Shown here: positions 6,252 to 14,660 of the stretch, piece by piece
Position numbering within the stretch: the stretch's first letter is position 1
Layout of the letters: each line of letters starts with the position of its first letter
Source of the DNA: a bacterium
GTDB taxonomy: Bacteria; Acidobacteriota; Polarisedimenticolia; Polarisedimenticolales; Polarisedimenticolaceae
Length of the DNA stretch: 64,000 bases
Reading direction: 5' to 3'
Assembly: GCA_024226515.1 (NCBI GenBank)
Contig: JAAELQ010000084.1
Location: 1-64,000, forward strand
Position numbers and translations under genes: made by a program
Notes under the pieces: model-generated
Databases searched by the model: none
Seen by the model: only the letters and a program-made list of their open reading frames with translations
Told to the model about the DNA's origin: nothing

Positions 6252-9200
6252 TCCCCGGCCGCGGCGACCCGTCCGCGATGCCCCTGCGCCTCAAGCTCAC
6301 GCTGCTTCTGGTCGCACCTTTGCTGGTGGCCGGAGCGTTCCGCCTCGCTGCGCCGGGCGCCCGCCTCGGCCTCGGTTCGGCGCCCGACCTCGCCGCGCGC
6401 GAGGAGCGGCTGACCGCGTTCTTCACGCAACTGCTCGAGGACGCCGCAGACGGGGCCGACGCCGCGCTGGTGGCCGAGCATCTCGCCTCATGGTCGCCCG
6501 ACCCCGCGCAGCCGCTCGCGTCGCGCTTCGAGGGCGCCGGCGTCACCGACGGCGGATTCGACTACGTCGACTGGACGGGGAACCCGATCGTGGCACCCGG
6601 CGACACCGGCGACCCACGAGCGCCGCGCTGGCGGATCTACGTCGACGGCGTGCAGACGCGACTGGTCGTCCTCTCCGGTCCGGCGCCGGACGGCCGTTCG
6701 TCGGTCGTTTCCTTCGTCATCGACGCGCAGCTCGAGGCGGGAGAGTTCTCCCGATTGCTCCCGCGGCGGCTGCACCGCGACGTGCATCTCGACATCGCCT
6801 TCCTCGACTCGACCGTCGACCCCGGCCTCCCCGCCTCGCCCCCGGATCACGACGGCGCGCGGGAGTTCCTGCTGACCGCGCCGTCGGGCCACCCCCTCGC
6901 GTCTGCGCGCCTGGAGCCGATCCCGCTCGAGCGCCGAGCAGGCCGCGCACGGCGCAAGGGTCGCGGGGCGGCGCTGCTGGTGTTCGCGCTGCTGGTCGCG
7001 GCCCTGTTCCGCTGGAGCAGGCTCGTCGAGCGACCGGCGGGCCTCGTCGCCGCGCTCGGCGCGCTGGTGGGGCTACGCTGGCTGCTGGCCGCGGCCCGCG
7101 CTCCCGCCGAGCTGCTGCCGCGTTCGATCGGCACCGCCAGCCTGTACGGCACCTCGGAGCTGTGGCGGCTGATGGCCTCGCCGGCCGACCTGTTGCTGAC
7201 GGCGCTGACGCTGTTCCTCGCCTGCGTCGCCCTGCGGCGCTTCGCGTCGCCTTCGGCCGCGCGCCGCCGCGCACCGTCCCTGCTGATCGCCGTGTCCGGT
7301 GCGCTGTTCGCCCTGTGGTTCGCGACACGCCTGACCGCCTCGATCGTCGCCGACAGTCGCGTGCCCGTCTTCGAGCGATCGGCCGTCTTCGCCCTCGACG
7401 CGGGCACCGTCCCCGCCGTCGCGCTCGCGCTGACGCTACTCGCGGCGGCGGAGTGCGCCGCGCAGTTATGGGCCTTGCTCCGCAGCGGCGACGAGCAGCG
7501 CTCCGCGGTCCCCTCTCGCGTCACGGTCTCCGCGACCTTCGTCGTGCTGGCGCTGGCAGCCACGCTGTACCACCAGCGCCTCGACGAACGCATGATCGTC
7601 GAGCGGCTGACCTCCGAGCTGGCCCCGCAGGTCCTCGAACAATCCACGCGACGCTCCCGCGCGCTGACCTCGGCTCTGGACCGCATCGCCGCCTCGTACG
7701 CGGAGGACCCCGACGGGCTCGCGCCGCGCAGCTCGGGCGAGAGCTTCCTCGCCTGGGACTCCTGGTCGCGGGGCGACCTGTCGCAGGGCGGCTACAAGTC
7801 GTCGCTCGAGTTCTTCAATGCGGACGGGCTCCCGGTGAGCTACTTCGGCTTCGACGTCCCGCGACTCGAGGACCTGGACACCGATGCGCCCGAGCTGGAG
7901 ACACGGGTCGTGGAGGAGGAGCTGACTCGCGGCGTCGACAAGAGCCAGAGGCTGCTGCACGCCTCGCGCACGGTCGAGGGGCCCGGCGGCGTCCTCGGAA
8001 CCGTCGTCGGCCATGTGCTCGACGAACCGAACAACCTGCCGTTCCTGCCCGGATCGCAGCCGTACCTCACCGCGCTCGGATCGTCCTCGGCCCGCCTGCT
8101 GGGCCACGACCTGGCCGGCGGCGTGCACTACGTGCTGTACGACGCGAGCGGCGCGCTGCAGCTCAGCTCGCTGTCGCAACCGCCGGCGTTCGGGCCGGCC
8201 CTGCGGGATGCCGAGACGATCGAGCCGCTGCGCACGCTGGCCGGCGACGAGCCATTGATCGGAATCGTGATGCCGGAGGCGGGGCGCACGCATCTGTTGC
8301 TGGCCGAGTCGCGCGGCCTGCTCGAGCGCCTGGCCGACGCCGTGCGCGTCGCGCTGCTGGGGTTGATCGTCTTCGGGGCGATCTCGCTCGCGCCGCGCAT
8401 CGTCGCTCGGGGTGGGGCGCTGTCGTTGCTGCGCACCGTCCGCCGCTCGTTCCGCCGCAAGCTCCTGTTCTCCGTCGTCCTCGCCTCCGCCGTTCCGCTG
8501 ATCGGCCTGGCGCTGATCCTCCAGGGGTATGTCGAGCGGCGCAGCGAGGCCGCACTGGTCGATACGGCCACCCGCGTCGTCCGTGCCGCGCAGCGCGTGC
8601 TGGAGGACTACTCCTCGGTCAACGTCGACGGCGCCGACGAAGTGCAGCTCGACGACAACGTGCTGTTCTGGCTCAGCGACATCGTCGGCCAGGAGATCCA
8701 CGTCTACGATCGCGGTCGCCTGCTCGCCTCCTCGAAACGCGAGCTGTTCACCTCGGGCCTGCTGACCCTGCAGCTCGACCGCGCGGTGTTCGACGGCCTG
8801 TCCGGCGGCGGCGAGGCGTTCATGGTCGTGCGTCGCACGCTGGGACCGACGTCCGTGCCGGTGGTCTACGCACGTCTGCGCTCGGGAGACGGCGACTCGC
8901 GCCTGGTCGTCGCGGTGCCGATGGTGCTGGAGCAGCTCCAGATCGCCCGCGCCGCATCGCGCATCGCCGACCTGATCCTGCTGACCACGGTTTCCCTGGT
9001 CGGCCTGCTCTCGCTCGCGGCGGCGACCCTGGCACGGACGGTGGCGCGCCCCGTCCGCGAGCTGGTCGAGGCGACCGCTCGCATCGCCTCGGGCGACTAC
9101 GCGACACGCCTGGTCCCGCGCACGCGCGACGAGGTGGCCCAGCTCGTCGGCGCATTCAACACGATGGCGTCCTCGCTGGCGTCGCAGCGCGCCGACCTCG

Positions 9201-10228
9201 AGCGGCGCCGCGACTACATGGAACGGCTGCTGCAACATGCCACGACCGGCGTCATCTCGACCGACCCCGCCGGAGCGATCGTGACGCTGAACCCCGCGGC
9301 GACGATCCTGCTCGGGTCACTCGGCGTCGAACTGGCCCCCGGACGCGACCTGGTCGCCGCGCTCGACGCCGGGCAGCCGGCCCTGGCTCGCGTCGTAGCG
9401 ACGCCTCCGCACTCGCCGGGCGAGCCCGAGGAGATCGACCTCGCCTGCGACGGCGAGGTCCTGCGCCTGCGCGTCGTACGCATCGACCTTCCGGATCCGA
9501 CCGCGGACCTCGCGGGCACGCTGATCCTGCTCGACGACGTGACGCAGCTCATGCGCAGCAACCAGCTCGCCGCCTGGGCCGAGATGGCGCGCGCGATCGC
9601 ACACGAGATCAAGAATCCACTGACGCCGATCCAGCTCTCCGCCGAGCACCTACGGCGCCTCCTCGCCGACCGCGGCGTGTTGCCCGCCCCGCAGATCGAG
9701 GCCTGCCTCGAGACCGTGAGCAAGCAGGTGCGCAGCCTGTACGAGATCGCCGGCGAGTTCTCGGCCTTCGCGAAGACGCCCACGCTCGCCCCCCTGCCGC
9801 TGGATCCCGTCGAGTTCATGCGCCGCACGATCGAGCCGTATCGCGCCGCGCCGCCCCCCGGCATCGCGGTCGAGGAGCAGTACGAGCCGAGCCCCGAGGC
9901 CGCGATCGACGAGCGCGTTCTCTCCCGGGCCGTCGTCAACCTCGTCGAGAACGCGATCCAGGCGATGCCCGAAGGTGGACGGCTCATCTCGCGCGTCGGG
10001 CCGTCGGCCGAGGGCGGCGTCCTCGTCGAGGTGCGGGACACCGGCGTCGGTCTCGAGCCGGAGGTGCGCGGGCGGCTGTTCGAGATGTACTTCTCCACGA
10101 AGTCCTCCGGCACCGGTCTCGGCCTGGCGATCGTCCGTCGCGCGGTCGAGGCGCACGGCGGCAGCATCGAGGTCGAGAGCGAACCGGGATCCGGCACCTC
10201 GTTCCGCTTGTGCCTGCCGGCGATCTAG
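6248..10228 (+). CDS. Large NtrY-like membrane sensor histidine kinase
   Basis: 1326 residues, much longer than typical NtrY (700-780). An N-terminal membrane helix (LKLTLLLVAPLLVAGAF) is followed by an extracytoplasmic domain (about 40-230). A multi-helix membrane block spans about 240-450, and a second extracytoplasmic domain about 455-690. Two more helices follow (ALLGLIVFGAISLAPRI; LLFSVVLASAVPLIGLALIL), then a third sensor loop and a final helix leading into a HAMP domain (RPVRELVEATARIASGDYA, about 935). A PAS-like domain (MERLLQHATTGVISTDPAGA, about 990) precedes HisKA. The phospho-acceptor His is in ARAIAHEIKNPLTPIQLSAE (about 1119). HATPase boxes are NLVENAIQAMPEGG (about 1232), DTGVGLEPEVRG and GTGLGLAIVRRAVEAHGG. 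No response regulator is adjacent. The TAG stop lies inside the terminal repeat of the 280-bp element. Confidence 0.9.
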   Translation: MIPGRGDPSAMPLRLKLTLLLVAPLLVAGAFRLAAPGARLGLGSAPDLAAREERLTAFFTQLLEDAADGADAALVAEHLASWSPDPAQPLASRFEGAGVTDGGFDYVDWTGNPIVAPGDTGDPRAPRWRIYVDGVQTRLVVLSGPAPDGRSSVVSFVIDAQLEAGEFSRLLPRRLHRDVHLDIAFLDSTVDPGLPASPPDHDGAREFLLTAPSGHPLASARLEPIPLERRAGRARRKGRGAALLVFALLVAALFRWSRLVERPAGLVAALGALVGLRWLLAAARAPAELLPRSIGTASLYGTSELWRLMASPADLLLTALTLFLACVALRRFASPSAARRRAPSLLIAVSGALFALWFATRLTASIVADSRVPVFERSAVFALDAGTVPAVALALTLLAAAECAAQLWALLRSGDEQRSAVPSRVTVSATFVVLALAATLYHQRLDERMIVERLTSELAPQVLEQSTRRSRALTSALDRIAASYAEDPDGLAPRSSGESFLAWDSWSRGDLSQGGYKSSLEFFNADGLPVSYFGFDVPRLEDLDTDAPELETRVVEEELTRGVDKSQRLLHASRTVEGPGGVLGTVVGHVLDEPNNLPFLPGSQPYLTALGSSSARLLGHDLAGGVHYVLYDASGALQLSSLSQPPAFGPALRDAETIEPLRTLAGDEPLIGIVMPEAGRTHLLLAESRGLLERLADAVRVALLGLIVFGAISLAPRIVARGGALSLLRTVRRSFRRKLLFSVVLASAVPLIGLALILQGYVERRSEAALVDTATRVVRAAQRVLEDYSSVNVDGADEVQLDDNVLFWLSDIVGQEIHVYDRGRLLASSKRELFTSGLLTLQLDRAVFDGLSGGGEAFMVVRRTLGPTSVPVVYARLRSGDGDSRLVVAVPMVLEQLQIARAASRIADLILLTTVSLVGLLSLAAATLARTVARPVRELVEATARIASGDYATRLVPRTRDEVAQLVGAFNTMASSLASQRADLERRRDYMERLLQHATTGVISTDPAGAIVTLNPAATILLGSLGVELAPGRDLVAALDAGQPALARVVATPPHSPGEPEEIDLACDGEVLRLRVVRIDLPDPTADLAGTLILLDDVTQLMRSNQLAAWAEMARAIAHEIKNPLTPIQLSAEHLRRLLADRGVLPAPQIEACLETVSKQVRSLYEIAGEFSAFAKTPTLAPLPLDPVEFMRRTIEPYRAAPPPGIAVEEQYEPSPEAAIDERVLSRAVVNLVENAIQAMPEGGRLISRVGPSAEGGVLVEVRDTGVGLEPEVRGRLFEMYFSTKSSGTGLGLAIVRRAVEAHGGSIEVESEPGSGTSFRLCLPAI

Positions 10229-10504
10229 CAGCCCGTTGAAAAACTCTGATGGGTCGCGCGCCAGGGTCTTGCGGTGCGCAGGCGAGGCGCGAGGAGGAAG
10301 TAGATGCCGACGCATCGTCGACGACGAGCAACGAAGCCTGAGCCCGCACCCCCCTGGCGCCCTACGGGTTGCGGCGGCGCGCTGCCATCTGCTTCGTTTC
10401 CGCGCCTGGCCTATGCAACAGCATATGTCTGCAGCGCGGCGCCTCGCATACGACAGCGCGGCGCTCGCAACGCGGCCCATCAGAGTTTCTCAACGGGCTG
10501 CTAG
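10225..10504 (+). repeat. 280-bp hairpin repeat element, copy 1
   Basis: Bounded by terminal inverted repeats of 34 nt (10225-10258 and 10471-10504) that match at 32 of 34 positions; the outer end is CTAGCAGCCCGTTGA. Internal inverted pieces, e.g. GCAACGAAGC and GCTTCGTT, would extend the fold. The core is clearly homologous to the copy at 57227-57506, sharing GAGGAGGAAGT, ATCGTC, CAACGAAGC or similar, GCATATGTCTGC and GGCGCCTCGCATACG. Only parts of the termini agree between copies. The element supplies the TAG stop of the kinase gene and reaches to 33 bp before the YkgJ-type gene. It could be a MITE-like mobile element or a structured 3' UTR RNA. The 308-bp gap here holds nothing else apart from a -10 box. 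Confidence 0.8.
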
Positions 10505-10523
10505 GGGATCGCTGCGGAGCAGG

Positions 10524-10529
10524 TATACT
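10524..10529 (+). promoter_or_regulatory. Strong -10 box very close to a start codon
   Basis: TATACT lies 7 bp before the ATG at 10537, so transcription would begin at or next to the start codon, giving a leaderless or nearly leaderless mRNA. No good -35 is visible; the upstream DNA is the end of the repeat element. Confidence 0.4.
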
Positions 10530-10536
10530 TGCGCCG

Positions 10537-11004
10537 ATGGCAACCCGTAACGGGCGCCGCGGCAGCGCGACGGCCGACAATCCGTGGTACCGCGACGGCC
10601 TGCGCTTCGAGTGCCAGGTCGACTGCGGTGCGTGCTGCACGACGCACGACGACTACGCCTACGTCTATCTCGAGGGCGACGACCTCGAGCGGCTGTCCGC
10701 GCACTTCCGCATGACCGAGGACGAATTCCTCGATCGCCACACCGAGCTCGACGAGAACTACGTCGTCCTGCGCATGAACGAGCCCAGTTGCCCGTTTCTC
10801 GACGGCGCGCGCTGCACCGTATACGAGGCGCGACCCGTCCAGTGCCGCACGTTCCCGTTCTGGCGCGAGAACGTGCGCACCAAGGCCGCCTGGAACCGGC
10901 TGCGCGGGTTCTGCCCGGGGATCGGGACCGGCGAGAAGGTCGCATTGCTGCAGATCCGCGAGAGCGTCGACGCGAGAGAGCAGGCCGAGGAGATCACGCG
11001 GTGA
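10537..11004 (+). CDS. YkgJ-type cysteine-cluster protein
   Basis: 155 residues. The cysteines follow the YkgJ/UPF0153 pattern: FECQVDCGACC near the N-terminus (about residues 24-34), PSCPFLDGARCTVYEARPVQ then CRTFPFWREN (about 84-110), and LRGFCPGIG (about 122-130). Such clusters bind a metal, probably Zn or an Fe-S centre; the biochemical role of the family is not settled. The protein is soluble with no signal peptide. The start at 10537 has no clear Shine-Dalgarno sequence but has a TATACT box immediately upstream, which suits leaderless expression. It is separated by 94 bp from the downstream ABC-transporter operon. Confidence 0.8.
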   Translation: MATRNGRRGSATADNPWYRDGLRFECQVDCGACCTTHDDYAYVYLEGDDLERLSAHFRMTEDEFLDRHTELDENYVVLRMNEPSCPFLDGARCTVYEARPVQCRTFPFWRENVRTKAAWNRLRGFCPGIGTGEKVALLQIRESVDAREQAEEITR

Positions 11005-11098
11005 TCCCGGCCGGCGGGGCGCGCCACGTGACTCCGGGCGCCGGGCGTCCATATGTTTCCCTTCCGCGTCGATTCCCGACGCCGATCGGAAGGTGACC

Positions 11099-12688
11099 AT
11101 GAAACGCCACGCTCTACTGCCCACACTGATTCTTCTGGCCGTCCTCGCGGGCTGCGCCGGCGACCCGTCGGGGTCCGCCCCGTCGGAAGCGTCGCCCTCC
11201 ACTCCGGAGTCCGGCGGAACGCTCGTCGTCGGCAGCATGTCCGACGTCAAGGTGTGGAACGAGTACCTCGGCGCGAACACCGTCACGCTGAACACGCTGC
11301 GCCGCATCTATCTCAAGCTGGCCCAGGAGCTGGGCGACAGCGCCGAGCACCCCTCGACCTTCGAGCCCTCGCTCGCCGCGTCGTGGGACGAGTCGGAGGA
11401 CGGCACCGCGCTCACGTTCCACCTGCGCGACGCGCGCTGGAGCGACGGCGAACCGATCACGGCCGACGACGTGGTCTTCACCTGGCGGGCCCAGACCAGC
11501 GAGGAGGTGCCGTGGGCCGGCCGCGACTCGAAGGCGCACATCACGCAGGTCGAGGTCATCGACGACCGGACGGTTCGCTTCGACTTCGACCGCGCGTACC
11601 CTTACCGCTTCGCCGACGCCGTCGAGGGTGGGATCCTCCCCGAGCATGTCTTCGGCAAGGTCCCGTTCGCCGAATGGGCGACGCACGACTGGTCCGCCTA
11701 CTCCATCGGCTCCGGGCCGTTCGTCCTCGAGTCCCACAAGCCGGGGCACGAGGTCGTCCTGCAGCGCAACTCCGCCTACTCCGGCTCCGAGGGCCCGTAC
11801 GTCGATCGCCTCGTGATCCGCGTCGTGCCCGAGATCCACAGCCTCGTGACCCAGCTCCAGGCCGGCGACATCGACTACGTCGACGGCATCCCACCGCGCG
11901 ACGCCGAGCGTCTCGCGCAACGCGACACGTTGAAGCTGATCAGTTTCGACCACGACTACGCGTACATCGGCTGGAACGGATCGGCCCCGCCGTTCAACGA
12001 CCCGGAGCTGCGGCGCGCCATGACGCTGGCCATCGATCGCGAGGCGCTGGTCGAGGATCTGCTCTACGGTTTCGGGCGCGTCAGCAAGGGGCCGGTGCTC
12101 TCCGACTGGTGGGGCGCCGATCGCGACATCACACCCTGGCCCTACGACCCCGACGAGGCACGCAGGATCCTGAAGGCGCACGGTTACGACGAGAGCTCAC
12201 CGCTACGCTTCGAGTTGATGACCAACGCGGGCAACAGCCTGCGCGAAGAGGTGCTGGTCAAGACCCAGGAGCAGCTCTCCCGCGTCGGGGTCGAGGTGCA
12301 GGTCGCGGCGGTCGACATGGGCACGCTGATGCAGCGCGCCTTCTCCGGCGAGTACGCGGCCTACGTCGGCGGCTGGAGTTTCACCGGCAAGGTCGATCTG
12401 GGCGTCCTGTTCGCATCCGACGCTCGTCCGCCGGCGGGCTACAACATCGTCGGCTACCGCTCGTCCGAAATCGACGGCCTGCTGGACAAGATGCAGGAGG
12501 TCGCCAGCTGGCGCGAGATGAAGCCGCACCTCGCGGCGATCCAGCGCAGGATCCACGAGGATCAGCCGTACACGTTCCTCTACGAGTCGAAGCGCATCGC
12601 GGGCGTCGGACCGCGCGTGCAGGGCATGAGCATCGAGAATCCCGCGGACCCTTTCGCGGCGTTCGAGCAGGCCTGGATCCGCCCATGA
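11099..12688 (+). CDS. Oligopeptide/dipeptide-type ABC transporter substrate-binding lipoprotein
   Basis: About 529 residues. A lipoprotein signal peptide (MKRHALLPTLILLAVLAGC, lipobox LAGC) anchors it to a membrane. The mature protein is a cluster-C (SBP_bac_5, DppA/OppA) binding protein. Typical segments are LAASWDESEDGTALTFHLRD and ARWSDGEPITADDVVFTWRA (about 95-140), then PFNDPELRRAMTLAIDREAL (about 300-320), and GVEVQVAAVDMGTLMQRAFS (about 400). The ATG at 11099 is preferred to a GTG two codons earlier. It is followed at 22 bp by two permease genes. Ligands of this family include peptides, but also nickel, opines and other small molecules, so specificity cannot be read from sequence alone. 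Confidence 0.9.
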   Translation: MKRHALLPTLILLAVLAGCAGDPSGSAPSEASPSTPESGGTLVVGSMSDVKVWNEYLGANTVTLNTLRRIYLKLAQELGDSAEHPSTFEPSLAASWDESEDGTALTFHLRDARWSDGEPITADDVVFTWRAQTSEEVPWAGRDSKAHITQVEVIDDRTVRFDFDRAYPYRFADAVEGGILPEHVFGKVPFAEWATHDWSAYSIGSGPFVLESHKPGHEVVLQRNSAYSGSEGPYVDRLVIRVVPEIHSLVTQLQAGDIDYVDGIPPRDAERLAQRDTLKLISFDHDYAYIGWNGSAPPFNDPELRRAMTLAIDREALVEDLLYGFGRVSKGPVLSDWWGADRDITPWPYDPDEARRILKAHGYDESSPLRFELMTNAGNSLREEVLVKTQEQLSRVGVEVQVAAVDMGTLMQRAFSGEYAAYVGGWSFTGKVDLGVLFASDARPPAGYNIVGYRSSEIDGLLDKMQEVASWREMKPHLAAIQRRIHEDQPYTFLYESKRIAGVGPRVQGMSIENPADPFAAFEQAWIRP

Positions 12689-12710
12689 GAGACCGCGGCC
12701 GTCGAGACCC

Positions 12711-13703
12711 GTGACGGGATACGTTCTTCGTCGTCTCGCGGCCGCCCTGCCACTGGCCCTCGCGGTCGCCTCGCTCGTCTTCGTGCTGATGGAGACGGCG
12801 CCCGGCAGTCCGGTCGATCTTGCCCTGGCCGACCCACGCGTCCCGCCCGAGGTCCGCGAGCGCCTGGAGCAGATCCACGGCACCGACACGTCGCCCGTCC
12901 GGCGCTACGTCAACTGGCTCGGCGCACTCGTTTTGCACGGCGATCTCGGCTGGTCGCACTCGCGTTCCCGTCCGGTCGCCGTCCTGCTGCGCGAGGCATT
13001 GCCGCCGACGCTGACGCTGGCCGCGACGGCGCTCGGCCTCCACATCCTGCTCGGGATCCTGCTCGGCGTGGTCTCCGCCGCGTGGCGCGACCGTACGCCG
13101 GATCGCGCCGTGACGTTCGCGGGGCTGATCGTCTACGCCATGCCGACGTTCTGGCTGGGGCTGATGGCGATCCTGCTGTTGAGCTACCACGTCCCGCTGT
13201 TTCCGGCGTCGTCGCTCGAGAGCGTCGGCGCCGCCGACTGGCCCTGGCCGCGGCGCATCCTCGACCGTGCATGGCACCTCGCCTTGCCTGCGCTGGTCCT
13301 CGGCGTCGGCTCGGCCGCCGCGATGGCGCGCTTCGTGCGATCCGGACTGCTGCTGGCGCTGGGGCAGGAGTTCGTCCGTGCCGCCCGCGCACGCGGCGCC
13401 GGGGCGCCGCGCGTCCTGACCACGCACGCGCTGCGCAACGCCTTGATCCCCGTGATCAACCTGATCGGACTCTCGCTCCCCGCGTTGATCTCGGGCTCGC
13501 TCGTGATCGAGGTGATCTTCGCCTGGCCGGGGATGGGTCGCCTGACCTACGACGCCATCCGCGCGCAGGACTTCCCCGTCGTGCTGGCCACCACGCTGCT
13601 CGCGGCGATGATGGTCGTCGTCGGTAGCCTGCTGGCCGACCTGGCCATGGCTCTCGTCGACCCACGTATCCGGCTTCGCGGTGCGGGCGGGGGCGCGCGA
13701 TGA
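12711..13703 (+). CDS. ABC transporter permease, DppB-type
   Basis: 330 residues starting at GTG 12711 (TGYVLRRLAAALPLALAVAS). It has the DppB/OppB layout: an N-terminal membrane helix, a periplasmic insertion (residues about 30-85), then five membrane helices. The EAA-like cytoplasmic loop that contacts the ATPase is FVRAARARGAGAPRVLTTHA and LRNALIPVIN (about 223-250). The characteristic GSLVIEVIFAWPGMG follows at about 262-276. It pairs with the DppC-type gene that overlaps its stop codon. No ATPase gene (DppD/DppF) is present in the window, so the complex must borrow one. Confidence 0.92.
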   Translation: MTGYVLRRLAAALPLALAVASLVFVLMETAPGSPVDLALADPRVPPEVRERLEQIHGTDTSPVRRYVNWLGALVLHGDLGWSHSRSRPVAVLLREALPPTLTLAATALGLHILLGILLGVVSAAWRDRTPDRAVTFAGLIVYAMPTFWLGLMAILLLSYHVPLFPASSLESVGAADWPWPRRILDRAWHLALPALVLGVGSAAAMARFVRSGLLLALGQEFVRAARARGAGAPRVLTTHALRNALIPVINLIGLSLPALISGSLVIEVIFAWPGMGRLTYDAIRAQDFPVVLATTLLAAMMVVVGSLLADLAMALVDPRIRLRGAGGGAR

Positions 13704-14650
13704 GCGACCGACGCCTGACGTTGTTCGTGGCGCTGATCGCCCTGCTGGCCGCACTCGTCGGGCTGGCGCCCAGCCTCGGCTTGCGCGACCCCGCGGCGCA
13801 ACCCGACGGTCGAGTGCTGCGCGATCTGCCTCCCCTGTCCTCCGTCGACGTCCTGCTGCCGCGTGTCGGCGACCCGATCTACGTCCACTCGTATCGTGAG
13901 CTCGACGACGGCTCGATCGAGTATCGCCGCGGCACGAGCCGCCAGGTGATCGCGGCCGAGGCGCTTGCGCAACCGGAGTGGCACCGCCGCGACCTGTACC
14001 TGCTGGGGACCGACGGCTTCGGCCGCGACCTGCTCAGTCGCCTGCTGCACGGAGGGCGAATCTCGCTGCTCGTCGGCCTGGTCGCCGCCGCGATCGCCCT
14101 CGGCATCGGAGCGGCGGTCGGCGGGCTCGCCGGCTTCGTCGGCGGGCGGCTCGACTCCGTGCTGATGCGATTGACGGACATGACCCTCTCCGTGCCGCGG
14201 TTGTTCCTGGCGCTGATGCTGATCGCCCTCTACGGCTCGTCGGTCCGCACGACCGTCCTCGTCCTGGGCGCGACGACGTGGATGGCCGCCGCGCGGCTGG
14301 TGCGCGGAGAGATCCTCAGCCTTCGCGAACGCGACTACGTCGTGGCAGCCCGCGCCGCCGGCATCCCCGAGGCGCGCATCGGCCTGCTGCACGTCCTTCC
14401 CGGCGCCAGCGCCCCGCTGATCGTCGAGACCGCGCTGCGCGTCGGCGACACGATCCTGCTCGAGGCCGCGCTGTCGTTCCTCGGCCTCGGCGTCGCGCCG
14501 CCGACGCCGTCCTGGGGCAACCTGATCGCGGACGGTCGCGACCGGCTGCTCGACGCGTGGTGGATCGCCACCCTGCCCGGCCTGGCGATCGCGGGCACCG
14601 TGATCGCGCTGAATCTCGTCGGAGAACGGCTGCGCAGGCGACTGCGCTAG
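13700..14650 (+). CDS. ABC transporter permease, DppC-type
   Basis: 316 residues, overlapping the previous gene by ATGA. An N-terminal membrane helix is followed by a periplasmic stretch and then HRRDLYLLGTDGFGRDLLSR (about residues 94-113), the signature of DppC/OppC permeases. After several helices come the EAA motif LRERDYVVAARAAGIPEARI and GLLHVLPGASAPLIVE (about 212-245), and FLGLGVAPPTPSWGNLI (about 266-282). It forms the heterodimeric channel with the DppB-type partner. Only 10 bp separate its stop from the aldehyde dehydrogenase gene, so transporter and enzyme are co-transcribed. Confidence 0.92.
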   Translation: MSDRRLTLFVALIALLAALVGLAPSLGLRDPAAQPDGRVLRDLPPLSSVDVLLPRVGDPIYVHSYRELDDGSIEYRRGTSRQVIAAEALAQPEWHRRDLYLLGTDGFGRDLLSRLLHGGRISLLVGLVAAAIALGIGAAVGGLAGFVGGRLDSVLMRLTDMTLSVPRLFLALMLIALYGSSVRTTVLVLGATTWMAAARLVRGEILSLRERDYVVAARAAGIPEARIGLLHVLPGASAPLIVETALRVGDTILLEAALSFLGLGVAPPTPSWGNLIADGRDRLLDAWWIATLPGLAIAGTVIALNLVGERLRRRLR

Positions 14651-14660
14651 AATCCAGACC

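Noticed and set aside
7466..9238. A 590-codon antisense frame under the sensor kinase
   Set aside because: Composition rich in Arg, Gln and Gly with no domain or start signal; antisense shadow.
6490..10239. A 1249-codon open frame on the same strand as the sensor kinase
   Set aside because: It is the +2 shadow of the kinase gene, with Arg/Ala/Gly-rich content and no domains; long shadow frames are expected at this GC.
10304..10504. A 66-codon reading frame inside repeat copy 1, preceded by GAGGAGG and alignable without gaps to a frame in copy 2 (57469 downward)
   Set aside because: Substitutions fall equally on all codon positions. The conserved block GCATATGTCTGC is read in different frames in the two copies, so an indel pair must be hidden in the alignment. 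Selection on protein is unlikely; DNA/RNA structure explains the conservation better.
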